A stretch of 64,000 nt of DNA from DATFVJ01 sp963851085 (GCA_963851085.1 CAWKNX010000010.1:1-64000); one strand, 5' to 3'. Positions 32,842-42,253 are shown, counted from the first letter of the stretch. The notes: a model not told the origin generated them from the sequence alone. Made by a program: numbers and translations.

Positions 32842-32858
32842 GGCGTGGCTCTCGTGCC

Positions 32859-33320
32859 TTACCCGTCCCGCGAGGTATCGCGGCTTTTCTGCAAGACGAT
32901 CGTGACCTTCTCGTCGGGTCCCACGTGGGCATCGACCTTCCCCGCAAGCGCGGCGAGCACCGTCCAGGCGAAGGTGTCACGTGCCGGTGGCCGTCCCTTT
33001 TCCGCCAGCACGGAGACCGCGACTGTCATGGAGTGCGTGTCAAGCTCAAATTCGCATTCAAGGCTGGCCCCAGGCAAGGCCTGGGGGAGCAGCATCGCGC
33101 ACGCCTCGTCGACGGCGATGCGGAGATCCTCGATCTCGTCGAGGGTGAAATCCAGCCGCGCCGCCAGGCCGGCGGTGGCGGTGCGCAATACCGACAGGTA
33201 CGCACCCTCGGCTGGCATGCGGACAGTCACGACATCTTTCGGCGCGTGATCACCGGTTCCGGCCGCGTGTGCTGCCGTGGCAGTCGCCGCGGCAGGCCGG
33301 TCGGCGGTTTTCTCGGTCAC
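32859..33320 (-). CDS. rsbW: RsbW-type anti-sigma factor (serine kinase fold)
   Basis: The product has a GHKL/HATPase_c_2 fold: ARLDFTLDEIEDLRIAVDEACAMLL carries the N-box (E-D-x-R-x-A-V-x-E-A), and DEKVTIVLQK forms the final strand. It should bind and sequester the SigF encoded 17 bp downstream and be displaced by an unphosphorylated anti-anti-sigma factor. The first 30 residues are Ala/Thr-rich. GGAGGAGGGCC precedes the GTG or ATG start. On the minus strand a GGGTAG at 33416-33411 resembles the -10 of SigF/SigB-type promoters, so autoregulation is possible but unproven. Confidence 0.88.
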   Translation of the reverse strand: MTEKTADRPAAATATAAHAAGTGDHAPKDVVTVRMPAEGAYLSVLRTATAGLAARLDFTLDEIEDLRIAVDEACAMLLPQALPGASLECEFELDTHSMTVAVSVLAEKGRPPARDTFAWTVLAALAGKVDAHVGPDEKVTIVLQKSRDTSRDG

Positions 33321-33631
33321 GGCCCTCCTCCTGGACGTCGCTGAAGTCGCGGCGTGCTGCTTGCAACCTACCGCCGGAGCAGGGATGCACAGACACGGCG
33401 CGCGCGATTACTACCCGGGAACTCCATTCTAGTGGTGTCCGGAGGCGCGGGTTCACCTGTGCAAATGGCATAAATCGACCGGGACAGGCGCCGATCAGGC
33501 GAACGGGACCTTACCGACCGACGGGATCCGTGTGCGCCGGCTCGCGGCCAGGCCGCAGATGAATCACGCCGCGGCGCGCAGGAGACCTCGTGCCCGCGCA
33601 CCGCGGCGCGATGGCCGCGCTCTTCTGCGCC

Positions 33632-34036
33632 TCAGCTCTTGGTCTCCCAGAAGATCTTCGAAATCTCGTCGATCTTGGCGAGCAGCTCATCGGCCTGCGC
33701 CACGTCGGCGCTGCCCTTGGTTCCGGCTGCCCCAGCCAGCTTGGTCGCCTCGTTGAACAGCTGGTGCAGATGGGGGTACTTCTCGAAGTGCGGTGGCTTG
33801 AAGTAGTCGGTCCACAGCACCCAGAGATGATGCTTGACGAGCTCGGAGCGCTGCTCCTTGATTACCAGTGCGCGGGTGCGGAACTCCGGGTCGCTGTTCT
33901 GCTGGTACTTCTCGCAGATCGCCTTGACGGACTCGGCCTCGATCCGGGCCTGCGCCGGCTCATAGATGCCGCACGGCAGATCGCAGTGCGCGTAGGCGGT
34001 GGCCTTCGGCTCGAGGAGACGTGTGAGCAGCCTCAT
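33632..34036 (-). CDS. sodN: Nickel superoxide dismutase
   Basis: The Ni-hook HCDLPCGIY occurs at residues 17-25, after a 16-residue propeptide (MRLLTRLLEPKATAYA). Maturation by SodX would expose His as residue 1 with Cys2 and Cys6 as nickel ligands. The rest is the four-helix bundle (PAQARIEAESVKAICEKYQ ... HHLWVLWTDYFKPPHFEKYPHLHQLF). The ATG at 34036 gives a propeptide of the usual length; the longer frame to 34081 is rejected. Secreted or cytoplasmic superoxide defence. The maturation protease gene lies 2.8 kb away on the other strand. Confidence 0.96.
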   Translation of the reverse strand: MRLLTRLLEPKATAYAHCDLPCGIYEPAQARIEAESVKAICEKYQQNSDPEFRTRALVIKEQRSELVKHHLWVLWTDYFKPPHFEKYPHLHQLFNEATKLAGAAGTKGSADVAQADELLAKIDEISKIFWETKS

Positions 34037-34157
34037 CGATTCCCTTCCTCGTGTCGGATCATCGGTCCAGGAATCTGACACTACCCCGTCGTGGCCGACG
34101 AAATCGGAGGAGGTCCAGGCAGCCCCGCGGCCGGCGGCGGCACGGCCGGGGCCAGGG

Positions 34158-34547
34158 TCAGTCCTGGTCGCCCGGGCGGAGTTCGTAGCGGGGATTGTAG
34201 ATCGTTCGCTCGCCCCTGATGACGGTCATCCGCCCCTGGGCGATGATGTTCCTGCCGGGGCGGACGCCCGCGATCTGACGGCGGCCGAGCCAGATGAGCC
34301 GGACGGACGCGCTGCCGTCCCACAGGTCCGCGACCAGTGCCCGGCTGCTGCCACGGGGCCGGATCGTGACTGTGCGCAGCGTCCCGGCGACACATACGGT
34401 GGTCCTGTCGGCGCAGTTGGCGACCGGGATCGCGCCGGACTCGGCAATTTCGGCCTGGAGATCTTCCGCATGGAGGGAATCGGCCGTGGCTGTCATCCGC
34501 CGCAGCACCCGGCTCATGGCACGTCGCAGCACCCGGTCAGCTGGCAT
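34158..34547 (-). CDS. OB-fold nucleic-acid-binding domain protein
   Basis: The product is mainly one OB fold: VCVAGTLRTVTIRPRGSSRALVADLWDGSASVRLIWLGRRQIAGVRPGRNIIAQGRMTVIRGERTIYNPRYEL. This resembles the RecG/AsnRS-type OB fold in small actinobacterial proteins that lie beside an APC permease and TrkA-type potassium genes (Rv2694c-like). The start could be 34547 (overlapping the permease stop by 11 nt) or 34517. In either case it is coupled to the upstream permease. The DNA or RNA target is unknown. Confidence 0.75.
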   Translation of the reverse strand: MPADRVLRRAMSRVLRRMTATADSLHAEDLQAEIAESGAIPVANCADRTTVCVAGTLRTVTIRPRGSSRALVADLWDGSASVRLIWLGRRQIAGVRPGRNIIAQGRMTVIRGERTIYNPRYELRPGDQD

Positions 34548-36675
34548 GATCCCGCCGGCCGCCCGGCTCGCCCACCGGGCCAGGCCCGCCCATCTTGCCT
34601 GGCTCGCCGGGCCCGTCCCGCCCGCCCATCTTGCCTGGCTCGCCGGGCCCGTCCCGCCCGCCCATCTTGCCTGGCTCGCCGGGCCCGTCCCGCCCGCCCA
34701 CCGTGCCCAGTTCGCCCGGTCCGGCCGGCACGCCATACCCGGCCACATGAGCCCTGGCGGACCTCATCTGGTACGGAACAGCGGCCACGACGACGCCGGG
34801 CTGGAAGAGGAGCCTGCTCTTCAGCCGCAGCGCACTCTGGTTGTGCAGCAGTTGCTCCCACCAGTGGCCAGGCACGTACTGCGGGAGGTAGACGGTCACG
34901 ATGTCGCGCGGGCTTTCCCTGCGCACGCGTTTGACGTACTCGATGACCGGGCGGGTGATCTCCCTGTACGGGGAGGCCACGACCGTCAGCGGCACCGGGA
35001 TCCCACGGCGGTCCCATTCCCGTTCGAGTGCGGCGGTCTCGTTCCTGTCCACGTCGACGGTGACCGCCTCGAGGTGGCTCGGCCGGGTGGCACGCGCGTA
35101 GGCGAGCGCGCGCAGCGTGGGCAGGTGCAGCTTGGACACAAGCACGATGGCCCGGTTGCTCGCCGGGAGGGTGACCGGCACGTCGTCGGGCGCGGCGAGT
35201 TCGATGGCGGCGTTGGCGTAGTGGTCGTGGATGCCGCGCATGGTGAGCCAGATGAGCGGCATGGCGACCACGACGATCCAGGCGCCGCTCGCGAACTTGG
35301 TGGCGAGCACGATCACCAGCACGATGGCTGTGAAGGTGGCGCCGATCGTGTTGATCACCCGGGTGCGGATCATGTGCTGTCGTGCCGCCGGGTCGGTGGT
35401 GGCGCGCAGGAGACGGTTCCAGTGCCTGATCATCCCGCTCTGGCTGCAGACGAACGACACGAAGACGCCGATGATATAGAGCTGGATCAGCCGCGTCGGC
35501 GAGGCGTTGAAGGCCACGATGAGCAAGATCGCGAATCCCGACAGCAGCAGGATCCCGTTGCTGAATGCCAGCCGGTCGCCGCGGGTCCGCAACTGCCGCG
35601 GCAGATACCCGTCCCTGGCCAGGATCGACGCCAGCACGGGGAAGCCGTTGAACGCGGTGTTCGCGGCGAGCACCAGGATCACGGCGGTCACGAACTGAAG
35701 TACGTAGAACAGCGGCGAGCCCGAGCCGAACACCGCGCGGCCGACCTGCGCGATCACCGTGCGGGGGGTCTGGCCGGCGGGCAGCCCGACCAGATCCTGC
35801 GGCGTGCCCGCGTGCACATGGCTGGCCAGCGCCAGCGCCGTCACCCCGGCGAACATGGACACCGCGATGACGCCGAGCAGCGCAAGGGTGGTGGCCGCAT
35901 TCTTGCTCTTGGGTTTCTTGAAGGCGGGCACCCCGTTGCTGATCGCCTCCACTCCCGTCAGAGCCGTGCAGCCCGACGAGAACGCGCGAAGCAGCAGGAA
36001 CGCCAGGAGCAGGCCGCCGTAGGTGTGGGCTGACTTGATCTGGTAGCTGGCGCTCTCCGCGCGCAGCCCCTGGTGCGTGCCCAGCCGGATGGCGCCCCAC
36101 ACGATCATCAGTCCGACCACGCCGATGAAACAGTAGGTCGGGATCGCGAACGCGGTGCCCGATTCCCTCGTGCCACGCAGGTTCATCACCGCGATCACGG
36201 CCACCACCAGGACGGACAACTCCGTGACATGGGCGTCAAGTACCGGGAACGCCGAGGCCAGGTTCGCCATGCCCGACGAGACTGAGACGGCGACGGTGAG
36301 CGTGTAGTCGACCATCAGGGCGCTGGCCACCGCGAGCCCCACCCGCGGTCCCAGGTTGGTGGCGGCGATCTCGTAGTCGCCGCCACCGGACGGGTAGGCA
36401 TGTACGTTCTGCCGGTAGGAGGCGACGACCACCAGCATCAGCACCCCGACGCCGAGGGCTACGTAGGGCGTGAAGTGAAGAAGAGCCAGGCCGCCCGCGG
36501 ACAGCACGAGCAGGATCTCCTCGGTCGCGTACGCGACGGACGACAGCGCGTCGCTGGCGAACACCGGCAGCGCGATCCTCTTGGGCAGCAGCGTGTGACC
36601 CAGGTTGCCGCTGCGCATGGGCCGGCCAACCAGGAGACGTTTGCCCACGCCGAAGACTGAGGCCACGCCAGGCAT
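34537..36675 (-). CDS. APC-superfamily permease, KimA/Rv2690c-like, with repeat tail
   Basis: About twelve transmembrane helices cover residues 40-480 (PVFASDALSSVAYATEEILLVLSAGG; PSGGGDYEIAATNLG; LTGVEAISNGVPAFKKPKSKNA). They are followed by a cytoplasmic domain of about 150 residues (VTLPASNRAIVLVSKLHLPTLRALAYARA ... TVYLPQYVPGHWW). This layout matches KimA-type K+ transporters and Rv2690c, so potassium uptake is likely; amino acid transport is the alternative. The tail ends in three copies of a 12-residue unit, GGRDGPGEPGKM. The OB-fold gene follows with overlap. Length 712, longer than usual owing to the tail. Confidence 0.85.
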   Translation of the reverse strand: MPGVASVFGVGKRLLVGRPMRSGNLGHTLLPKRIALPVFASDALSSVAYATEEILLVLSAGGLALLHFTPYVALGVGVLMLVVVASYRQNVHAYPSGGGDYEIAATNLGPRVGLAVASALMVDYTLTVAVSVSSGMANLASAFPVLDAHVTELSVLVVAVIAVMNLRGTRESGTAFAIPTYCFIGVVGLMIVWGAIRLGTHQGLRAESASYQIKSAHTYGGLLLAFLLLRAFSSGCTALTGVEAISNGVPAFKKPKSKNAATTLALLGVIAVSMFAGVTALALASHVHAGTPQDLVGLPAGQTPRTVIAQVGRAVFGSGSPLFYVLQFVTAVILVLAANTAFNGFPVLASILARDGYLPRQLRTRGDRLAFSNGILLLSGFAILLIVAFNASPTRLIQLYIIGVFVSFVCSQSGMIRHWNRLLRATTDPAARQHMIRTRVINTIGATFTAIVLVIVLATKFASGAWIVVVAMPLIWLTMRGIHDHYANAAIELAAPDDVPVTLPASNRAIVLVSKLHLPTLRALAYARATRPSHLEAVTVDVDRNETAALEREWDRRGIPVPLTVVASPYREITRPVIEYVKRVRRESPRDIVTVYLPQYVPGHWWEQLLHNQSALRLKSRLLFQPGVVVAAVPYQMRSARAHVAGYGVPAGPGELGTVGGRDGPGEPGKMGGRDGPGEPGKMGGRDGPGEPGKMGGPGPVGEPGGRRDHAS
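34590..34705 (-). repeat. 36-bp tandem repeat in the permease C-terminus
   Basis: Three near-identical 36-bp units (plus strand: CCCGTCCCGCCCGCCCATCT...) encode GGRDGPGEPGKM, with a decayed fourth. They remain in frame to the stop. Confidence 0.9.
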
Positions 36676-36814
36676 GCTAAGTCCGCCAGCCTAACGGTCG
36701 CACCATTCACCTGGGCCGGCCCTCAATATTGTGCTGTAGTGCCACGGCACGCACCGCGGTGACCACGTGGCGCGGTGACCGCCGCGGCCGGGGACTGGCA
36801 CCTGGAGGTGAGGC

Positions 36815-37129
36815 GTGCGCTGGCCGTTGTGGCGGGTCGCCGTGGCCGAGCAGTCCATGGAGCCGGTGCTGCTGGCTGGTGACTGGCTGCTCGTGCTAAG
36901 GACCAGACGCGTGCGCGCTGGGCAGGTTGTCGTGGCCGGTCACCCACGGCGGCCGGGCATGCTCCTGGTGAAGCGGGCGGGCCGGCGCACCCCCGACGGA
37001 TGGTGGCTTGAATCCGATAACCCGAACGGCGGTGCGGTGGACAGCCGGGCCTTCGGTGCGGTGCCCGAGCACCTGATCGAGGGCCGGGTGCTGCTGCGCT
37101 ATTGGCCACTGCGCCGCAGTGTCGGGTAA
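36815..37129 (+). CDS. sodX: Nickel-SOD maturation protease, S26 signal-peptidase family
   Basis: This small (104-residue) S26 peptidase has catalytic Ser14 in QSMEPVLLAGDWLLV and catalytic Lys53 in MLLVKRAGRR, then a DNPNGGAVDSRAFGAVP box typical of the family. The short form without a clear N-terminal membrane helix is that of SodX, which removes the SodN propeptide before the Ni-hook His. GTG start at 36815 after GGAGG. In Streptomyces sodX is adjacent to sodN; here the permease and OB genes lie between and the strand is opposite. Confidence 0.88.
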   Translation: MRWPLWRVAVAEQSMEPVLLAGDWLLVLRTRRVRAGQVVVAGHPRRPGMLLVKRAGRRTPDGWWLESDNPNGGAVDSRAFGAVPEHLIEGRVLLRYWPLRRSVG

Positions 37130-37197
37130 CGCCGGAGGCCCCGGCCCCCGTTCGGGGCGGGGCCTACGCGCCTGGCGCGTTCCGCAGGCGGACGGTA

Positions 37198-38847
37198 TCA
37201 GGCGCCCTTGACCGGTATGTCTTGCAGGCCGATGAGTTCCTTGGCCTCTTCAGCGGGCAGCCGGACCGCTTGCGCCCAGTAGTAGATCAGCAGGCTGAAA
37301 ACCGCGATGACCAGGATGTCCCACCACAGGTGCAGGTGGCCGGCGGAGTAGGTACCGAAGGTGCCCTGCCAGGAGATAACGCCAATGCCGATCAGGTAGA
37401 CCGGCAGCCACGACGCGGCCCGCCACTGGGCCCGATCGAACTGGGGCAGCCGCCGGTTGAGCTTGAGCGCGGTGTTGAGCCCGATGATGATGTAGCCGAG
37501 CACGATGGCCGCGCCGAGCCGCCACAGCGTGGGCCAGCCACTCCAGTAGATGATCAGGCTCGCGAAGATGAACGCGAGCGGTGCCCAGAAGCCGGCGGCG
37601 CCGAGCCGGAACGGCCGCGGCGCGTCCGGAGTCTGCTTGCGTAGCGCGCCGAGGGCGAGCGGGGCTCCGGCGTACATCAGCACGGTGGCCGAGGTGATGA
37701 AGCTGACCAACTGGTGCCAGCTCGGGAACGGCAGGAAGAGGATAAGGCTCATCACGAAGGTGAAGAGCAGCCCGAACCACGGCACGCCGCGGCGGTCGGT
37801 GCTCTCGAAGATTTCTGGCACGTAGCCGTTGCGGGACAGGCCGTAGGAGATCCGCGATGTGGAGGTGACGTAGATCAGGCCGGTGCCGCTGGGGGAGATG
37901 ACGGCGTCGATGTACACGATCGTGGCGAGCCAGCCGAGGCCGATCAGGGAGGCCAGGCCGGCGAACGGCCCGCCGTCCCCGGTGAAGCTCAGCTTGGCCC
38001 AGCCGTGTGCGAGCGCGGACCCTGGCAGCGCCCCAATGAAGACGACTTGCAGCAGGAGGTAGATGATGGCACCCAGGATCATCGCGCCGATGATGGCCCG
38101 CGGGATGTCCCGCTGCGGGTTGCGGGCCTCGCCGGCTAGCTGGTCGGCCTGTTCGAATCCGAGCAGCGCGAACGCCACCCCAGCGGTGCTGACGGCCGCG
38201 AACACGCCCTTGGCGCCGTACGGAGCGAAGCCGCCGTGGGCACCGAAGTTGCTGCCGTGGAAGTGCGTCGACGCGAACACGATGATGATGAGCACCGGGA
38301 CGAAGATCTTCCACCACGTGAAGGTGCTGTTGGTGTGCGCCAGCCAGCGGACGCCGAGGAAGTTGATGAGGGTGAAGATCGCCATCAGACCCACGGCGAT
38401 CGCATATCCGGCGGCCGTGAGCTGGTCCTTGTTGACGCCGCTGGGATGGGTCAGCCACGTCAGGTGCACCGATCCGTAGGAGAGTATGGCGAGGACCTCG
38501 ATCGGCGCCACCGTGACCGCCTGCAGCCAGGAGAACCAGCCGAACGACGCCCCGGCGACGCTGCCGAAGGCGTAGTGCGGAAACCGCCCGGTCCCGCCGG
38601 AGACCGGGTACATCGCGCCCAGTTCGGCGTGGATGAGGGCGAGGACGATGAAGACGAGGGCGGTGCCGACCCAGGCTATAAGCGCGGCGGTTCCGGCGGC
38701 CTGCGCAGCGAGGAGCGCGCTCAATAGCCAGCCGGAGCCGATGATCGATCCCTCGGACGCCCAGGCCAGGCCGATCGGCCCGACTTGCCGTTTGAGGCCA
38801 TGTTCGGCGACCGGCGCGGACGGCGCGACTACTGATTCACTTGCCAT
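37198..38847 (-). CDS. APC-family amino acid permease
   Basis: This is a 549-residue secondary transporter with about twelve to fourteen helices. VGPIGLAWASEGSIIGSGWLLSALLAA contains the GSIIGSGW unwound-helix motif of the APC fold, and FALLGFEQADQLAGEARNPQRDIPRAI is the conserved helix 6-7 region. YGLSRNGYVPEIFESTDRRGVPWFGLL is the loop found in amino acid permeases. The ATG at 38847, with GGGAGAAAGG upstream, is preferred to 38883. Substrate unknown. It is not contiguous with the other permease gene: sodX lies between in the opposite direction. Confidence 0.85.
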   Translation of the reverse strand: MASESVVAPSAPVAEHGLKRQVGPIGLAWASEGSIIGSGWLLSALLAAQAAGTAALIAWVGTALVFIVLALIHAELGAMYPVSGGTGRFPHYAFGSVAGASFGWFSWLQAVTVAPIEVLAILSYGSVHLTWLTHPSGVNKDQLTAAGYAIAVGLMAIFTLINFLGVRWLAHTNSTFTWWKIFVPVLIIIVFASTHFHGSNFGAHGGFAPYGAKGVFAAVSTAGVAFALLGFEQADQLAGEARNPQRDIPRAIIGAMILGAIIYLLLQVVFIGALPGSALAHGWAKLSFTGDGGPFAGLASLIGLGWLATIVYIDAVISPSGTGLIYVTSTSRISYGLSRNGYVPEIFESTDRRGVPWFGLLFTFVMSLILFLPFPSWHQLVSFITSATVLMYAGAPLALGALRKQTPDAPRPFRLGAAGFWAPLAFIFASLIIYWSGWPTLWRLGAAIVLGYIIIGLNTALKLNRRLPQFDRAQWRAASWLPVYLIGIGVISWQGTFGTYSAGHLHLWWDILVIAVFSLLIYYWAQAVRLPAEEAKELIGLQDIPVKGA

Positions 38848-39361
38848 GATCAGGCCTTTCTCCCGATCGTGCATGTGCAGCATGCTCGCGCGAGGGTCTG
38901 AGCTCCCGCGAGGGTGACGTCATCGTAAGGATCCGGCCTTCCCCGAAGCAGTGTTCACTCGACGCCATTTCGATAACGCATGTCACAAACCAGCAGGTGA
39001 GCCGATGTGTCATACGCGTTGTCTACAACTGATCCCGGCCTGGCGCTAGTAGGCAGCCGCACCTTCTGATCGTGCCCGGCAGGGCGGCGTGACCTGAGGG
39101 TTTTCCGGGGGTTCAGGCTGTCCGAGACCTGGGGTGCGCCCAGCCCGACACCGTGTCCCCGGGGGCCAGGATCGCGCCGATCTCGGTGGGTCTTCGACTG
39201 GGTCGGGCCCCAGATCGGGCGGATGACCTGCGGGCGCCCGGTTAAAGACCTTGGCCCCATGGCACGGGCACGACGGCCTTAGCGCAAAGTCCTGCGGCCC
39301 TTGGTGTTGGGGCTGGACGGGCTTAGCGTTTCAGATGATGGACAGAAAGGGAGTGTGCGCC
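38848..39361. other. Gene-free region between the permease and the stress protein
   Basis: About 510 bp. ORFs here are proline/arginine-rich shadows. Part of the GC-rich repeat (GGGGGTTCAGGCTGTCC, near 39108) is present. No RNA gene was recognised. Confidence 0.4.
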
Positions 39362-39805
39362 ATGCCTGGAATCGTTGTCGGTGTTGACGGCTCCGATCAA
39401 TCGCGACACGCGCTGGAATGGGCGATCGGCGAGGCCGCGCTGCACGGCGCACCGCTCGAGGTCGTCGCCGTGCATCAAGTAGCGGTTGACGCCTGGGGTC
39501 TTGCTCCGATGCACTTGCCAGCCGATGTGCACGAACGTGAGCAGGTGCGTGCCGCCGCGCAGCAGATGGTGGACAAGGCCGTCGCGCAGGCCGGAGCCAA
39601 GCGCCCGCCATCGGTGCAGGTCAAGGCCATCAGCGGCATTCCCGCCGAAGTGCTCGTCGACGTGTCGCGCGACGCTGATCTGCTGGTCCTCGGCCCCCGC
39701 GGTGCGGGCGGATTCGGGCAGTTGCTGCTCGGCTCGGTGACCAGCCAGGTCGTCCACCACGCCTCGTGCCCCGTCACCATCGTGCCGACCAGGAAGCACA
39801 GCTGA
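39362..39805 (+). CDS. Universal stress protein, UspA family
   Basis: This is a single 147-residue Usp domain. GIVVGVDGSDQSRHALEWAI opens the fold, and the ATP-binding motif G-2x-G-9x-G(S/T) is present as GPRGAGGFGQLLLGSVTSQV, followed by the terminal strand CPVTIVPTRK. The ATG at 39362 follows GAAAGGGAG. ATP-binding Usps in actinobacteria often respond to hypoxia or starvation. No full DevR/DosR box could be confirmed upstream. Confidence 0.92.
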   Translation: MPGIVVGVDGSDQSRHALEWAIGEAALHGAPLEVVAVHQVAVDAWGLAPMHLPADVHEREQVRAAAQQMVDKAVAQAGAKRPPSVQVKAISGIPAEVLVDVSRDADLLVLGPRGAGGFGQLLLGSVTSQVVHHASCPVTIVPTRKHS

Positions 39806-40051
39806 CCACGCCCAGGCACTGGCACCGCGGACCGCCGACGCCGCGGACACTCCCGAACCGCTTCGCTGACGTGGCTTCCCTGCTGCGATGAGCCGCCAAA
39901 GGCCCAGCTTGCGGCGGGCCACCGGGCCGCGGGGCGTGGCATTGAGCACGGCTGGTGTGCCAGTCACCTCGCCGTGTCTGCCGGGCGCGCCTGGCCAGGG
40001 CGCCGCGTGACCAATAGCGCCATGCCGGGTCCGCCTGTGATACGGGTGTGC

Positions 40052-40627
40052 TCAGCCGGGGACGACCGCGGTTGCCCCACCATCGTCGCCGCGCTGCCGT
40101 CTCGCCCGATAGGCGGCGACGTTGGACCGGCTCGCGCATCTGTCCGAGCAATAGCGCTTGGACCGGTTGGTGGTCGTGTCGAGGAACGCGGCGTTGCACG
40201 AGGTGGCCTGGCAGAGCCCGAGCCGTTCGGTGCCGAGATCGGTGGCGAGTACCGCCAGGCCCATGACCGCTCCCGCCGCGTACTTGTCCGCGACCGAGCC
40301 GCTCTCGGTGAGGTGCAGATGCCAGCGCTGGCCGTCGTGCCCGGAGATCTGCGGGTGGATCGGGTGCTGGATCAGCAGGGCGTTGAGCATCTCCACTGCT
40401 TCGGCGCCGTCACCCTCGGCCGACGCGGTGAAGATCTTCCGCAGCTCCGCACGGAGTTGCCGCAGCGCGTCGAGATCGTTGCGGGTCGCGCGCACATTCA
40501 GGTGCGGCCGGTCGGCGACGAGGACGCGCAGCGCGTCAAGGTCGCGCAGGTCATCGCGATCCGGGTAGGCGGGATCGCAGGTATTGACCAGTCGTACCGC
40601 CAGTTCGGCGTAAGAGCTGAGATCCAC
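40052..40627 (-). CDS. CGNR zinc-finger regulator
   Basis: The N-terminal two-thirds belongs to the ABATE/stress-response helical domain (AELAVRLVNTCDPAYPDRDDLRDLDALRVLV ... AVEMLNALL). The C-terminal CGNR finger reads LGLCQATSCNAAFLDTTTNRSKRYCSDRCASRSNVAAYRAR, with four Cys ligands (DRCASRSN standing for the CGNR box). Such proteins are putative DNA-binding regulators common in actinobacteria. The gene stands alone; the target is not visible. Confidence 0.88.
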   Translation of the reverse strand: MDLSSYAELAVRLVNTCDPAYPDRDDLRDLDALRVLVADRPHLNVRATRNDLDALRQLRAELRKIFTASAEGDGAEAVEMLNALLIQHPIHPQISGHDGQRWHLHLTESGSVADKYAAGAVMGLAVLATDLGTERLGLCQATSCNAAFLDTTTNRSKRYCSDRCASRSNVAAYRARRQRGDDGGATAVVPG

Positions 40628-41026
40628 TCCCGATCCTTACCTGCGGGGGTCTCTTTTAACGTTGGGTAAGACGTGCATCCGGTTATTGAGTATTACACAT
40701 CGGGCGGCAGGAGGGAGCGAAACGCGGGGTCGCGCGCAGCGGCCGCGGTGAGCTGTCCGGCCGGTGCCCAGGCGCACGGCGGACGGTGCTGTGCCCCCCG
40801 CGCCCTCCGCGGCAGTCGCGGTGCGGCAATCGCCGCCGGCTGGGCCGGGCCGGGCGCGGCCCAGCAACCGCGGATACGTTCCCGATGAAGCGACGTGCGA
40901 CAATAAACTTGCGGGTGGACCCCCGTATACCGAGACGACCGCGTCCTGCCGGGCGAGACGGGCACCACTGATCCGGCCCCAGGCCAGCGGCGTCTACCCG
41001 CCAGTTCTCTGACATCAGGGGTCGCT
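40628..41026. other. Gene-free region between the CGNR regulator and malic enzyme
   Basis: About 400 bp of divergent intergenic DNA. GTTGGGTAAGACGTGCATCCGG near 40660 is AT-richer and may hold the CGNR promoter. No coding, repeat or RNA feature is convincing. Confidence 0.3.
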
Positions 41027-42253
41027 GTGGCATGCCAGCAGGTTTCAGAAGATCAGTCAGCTCAATCCAGTCAGGAGCCAACGTCGCCGGCTGCGATCTA
41101 CGACTCGGATCCGGCGTTCGCGCTGCACCGGGGCGGCAAGATCGAGGTGCGCCCGACCGTGCAGGTGCGGGACGCGGCGGCGCTGTCCCTTGCCTATACC
41201 CCCGGTGTCGCGCGCGTGTGCACCGCGATCGCGGACGATCCGGCGCTCGCCTACGACTACACCTGGGTGGCGGGCACCGTGGCGGTCGTTTCTGATGGAT
41301 CCGCCGTGCTTGGTCTCGGCGACATCGGGCCGGCCGCCGCGATGCCCGTGATGGAGGGCAAGGCGCTGCTGTTCAAGCAGTTCGCCGGCGTGGACGCCGT
41401 TCCGCTCTGCCTTGCCTGCACCGATGTGGACGACCTCGTCGATACCGTGGCCAGGCTCGCGCCCTCGTTCGGCGGGATCAACCTGGAGGACATCAGCGCG
41501 CCGCGCTGCTTCGAGGTCGAGGCACGGTTGCGCGACCGGCTCGACATCCCGGTGTTCCACGACGACCAGCATGGGACCGCGATCGTCGTGCTCGCCGCGC
41601 TGCGCGGCGCGGCGGCATTGACCGGCAGGCGGCTCAGTGAGATCAGGGCGGTGGTGGCTGGCGCGGGCGCGTCGGGCGTGGCGGTCACCAGGATCCTGCT
41701 GTCCGCCGGCATCGGCGACATCGTGGTCGCGGACAGCAAGGGCCTGATCTACGAGGGCAGGGACGGGCTGAACCCGATCAAGGCGGCCCTCGCGCGCGAG
41801 ACGAACAAGGCCGGTCTCGCAGGCTCCACCGAGGAGGCGCTGCGCGGCGCGGATCTGTTCATCGGGCTGTCCGGGGCGACCGTCTCCGAGCATGCCATCG
41901 CCGCGATGCGCCGCGACGCGATCGTTTTCGCGCTGTCGAATCCCGACCCCGACGTCGATCCGGTGGCCGCAGGCAGGCACGCGCGGGTGGTTGCCACCGG
42001 ACGCAGCGACTTCCCCAACCAGATCAACAACGTGCTCGCCTTCCCCGGCGTGTTCCGCGGCGCGCTCGACGTCAGGGCCACCAAGATCACGGAGGGCATG
42101 AAACTCGCCGCTGCCGACGCCATCGCCGCCCTTGCCGGCGGCGATCTCGCGGCGGATTACGTGATTCCAGGCCCGTTCGACGAGCGCGTGGCCCCGGCCG
42201 TGGCCGCCGCGGTCGCCACGAGCGCACGCGTGGACGGAGTTGCCCGCCGCTGA
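41027..42253 (+). CDS. NAD(P)-dependent malic enzyme
   Basis: The 408-residue product is a short bacterial malic enzyme, which decarboxylates malate to pyruvate. SLAYTPGVARVC contains the substrate-binding Tyr region, and VMEGKALLFKQFAGVDAVPLCL has the catalytic Lys. EDISAPRCFEVE and PVFHDDQHGTAIVVLAAL carry the metal ligands. VVAGAGASGVAVTRILLSAG is the NAD site, and FALSNPDPDVDP closes the active site. The GTG start at 41027 follows AGGGG. The first 20 residues are polar and variable. It feeds gluconeogenesis or anaplerosis and stands alone here. Confidence 0.93.
   Translation: MACQQVSEDQSAQSSQEPTSPAAIYDSDPAFALHRGGKIEVRPTVQVRDAAALSLAYTPGVARVCTAIADDPALAYDYTWVAGTVAVVSDGSAVLGLGDIGPAAAMPVMEGKALLFKQFAGVDAVPLCLACTDVDDLVDTVARLAPSFGGINLEDISAPRCFEVEARLRDRLDIPVFHDDQHGTAIVVLAALRGAAALTGRRLSEIRAVVAGAGASGVAVTRILLSAGIGDIVVADSKGLIYEGRDGLNPIKAALARETNKAGLAGSTEEALRGADLFIGLSGATVSEHAIAAMRRDAIVFALSNPDPDVDPVAAGRHARVVATGRSDFPNQINNVLAFPGVFRGALDVRATKITEGMKLAAADAIAALAGGDLAADYVIPGPFDERVAPAVAAAVATSARVDGVARR

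Noticed and set aside
34294..36033. Plus-strand 579-residue His/Asp/Arg-rich ORF over the KimA-like permease
   Set aside because: Antisense shadow of a well-supported membrane protein.
36676..36814. Possible cyclic di-AMP (ydaO-type) riboswitch before the KimA-like permease
   Set aside because: The leader is only about 140 bp, shared with the divergent sodX gene, and the conserved riboswitch core could not be found.
38955..39260. Minus-strand 101-residue ORF upstream of the permease
   Set aside because: Low-complexity, no ribosome site and no homology pattern.
39281..39300. DevR/DosR-like half site (GCAAAGTCCTGC) before the universal stress protein
   Set aside because: Only one half resembles the GGGACTTTNGTCCC consensus, so it is not supported.
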